Source: Burkholderia sp. OK233
Lineage (GTDB): Bacteria > Pseudomonadota > Gammaproteobacteria > Burkholderiales > Burkholderiaceae
Assembly (NCBI RefSeq): GCF_900230185.1
Contig: NZ_OCSR01000001.1
Span: 1-64,000, forward strand
Direction of reading: 5' to 3'
Length of the DNA stretch: 64,000 nucleotides
Notes under the pieces: generated by a model
Told to the model about the DNA's origin: nothing
The model's database searches: none
What the model saw: only the letters and a program-made list of their open reading frames with translations
Translations under genes and position numbers: made by a program
Part shown: piece by piece, positions 63,714 to 64,000 of the stretch
Layout of the letters: each line of letters begins with the position of its first letter
Position numbering within the stretch: position 1 is the stretch's first letter

Positions 63714-64000
63714 TCAGTGCTCGCTGGGCCTGATGCTGGGGTCGCTTTCCACCACTTCATGGGTCGCTGACCAGTACGGCTCCCGGTTGTAGTAGCTATA
63801 CGTCAACTCTCCCCACTTCGCATCTGCCATCGTCGGCCAGTGGTCCTTGTCAAAGCCCGGGTCGTCCTTGAGGCGCTGTGCCGTGATGTCGACGACGAAG
63901 CACTTCTCGTTCGTATCGAGAGTCAGTGCGCTCCATGGAATGGCATGCAGGTTAGAACCCATTCCGAGCAAACCTCCCTCAGAAAGAACATGCGCTGTTC
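63714..64000 (-). CDS. PRC-barrel domain protein, C-terminal part (runs out of the window)
   Basis: The frame is open to the last base. VLSEGGLLGMGSNLHAIPW is followed by LTLDTNEKCFVVDITAQRLK and a C-terminal WPTMADAKWGELTYSYYNRE segment. This is the second half of a PRC-barrel plus tail. The part that overlaps the copy at 25832-26088 is nearly identical in DNA, so the two are recent paralogs. The other copy lost this half to an IS3 element. Confidence 0.85.
   Translation of the reverse strand, partial: TAHVLSEGGLLGMGSNLHAIPWSALTLDTNEKCFVVDITAQRLKDDPGFDKDHWPTMADAKWGELTYSYYNREPYWSATHEVVESDPSIRPSEH

Noticed and set aside
1..64000. tRNA or rRNA genes
   Set aside because: No cloverleaf-type sequence or rRNA stretch was recognised by eye; a covariance-model scan would be needed to exclude them.

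Overview
The window reads as GC-rich beta-proteobacterial DNA of the Burkholderiaceae, most likely Paraburkholderia, Caballeronia or Burkholderia. The signs are a Burkholderia-type porin, DUF3422, DUF3579 and DUF2934 proteins, a phasin with PhaB, and many Burkholderia-type insertion sequences. So much accessory and decayed DNA suggests a secondary replicon or an island-rich region. That placement is inferred from gene content only.

0-16 kb: an alpha/beta hydrolase 3' end, a frameshifted DUF3422 gene and a DUF3579 gene lead into a 2-hydroxycarboxylate transport module. The module has a 2HCT symporter behind a good sigma-54 promoter, a DctB-like Cache histidine kinase overlapping an NtrC-type regulator, and a porin. 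A second, inverted module (10.5-16 kb) has another 2HCT symporter, an alginate-lyase-family enzyme and a sensor kinase broken by one amber codon. A decayed IS5-family element and a chemoreceptor stub lie between them.

16-31.8 kb: a chemoreceptor, a phasin behind four phased TTTGCGCA boxes, acetoacetyl-CoA reductase (PHB metabolism), several small conserved genes, an MgtC pseudogene and a 2H phosphoesterase. An IS3-family element joins two unrelated broken genes. A single-domain response regulator, a DnaA-box cluster, DUF2442 and ParB-like proteins, a PsiD-like member of the phosphatidylserine decarboxylase family and an RsbRD-type histidine kinase follow.

31.8-44.2 kb is almost wholly mobile DNA: an IS21 remnant, a complete recombinase-in-trio (RIT) element with recognisable inverted repeats, a second RIT unit cut through its first gene, IS66 with an IS50-like IS4 element inside its terminal repeat, and an intact IS21-family element. 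44.6-54.5 kb holds a 1830-residue kinase/ATPase/GAF/PAS/histidine-kinase protein, a DMT transporter, a group II intron, a LysR regulator and a truncated MFS transporter. 54.5-60 kb is an IS graveyard (IS5, ISL3, IS6, IS3) that also holds an atypical response regulator and a putative 37-residue exported peptide. 60-64 kb is a general-stress cluster: the 3' part of KatE, a frameshifted CsbD, then DUF2934, DUF883, GlsB/YeaQ and PRC-barrel proteins.

The best leads for something new are the nested RIT units, the atypical regulator with the micro-peptide, the PsiD-like decarboxylase and the phased operator array before the phasin gene.
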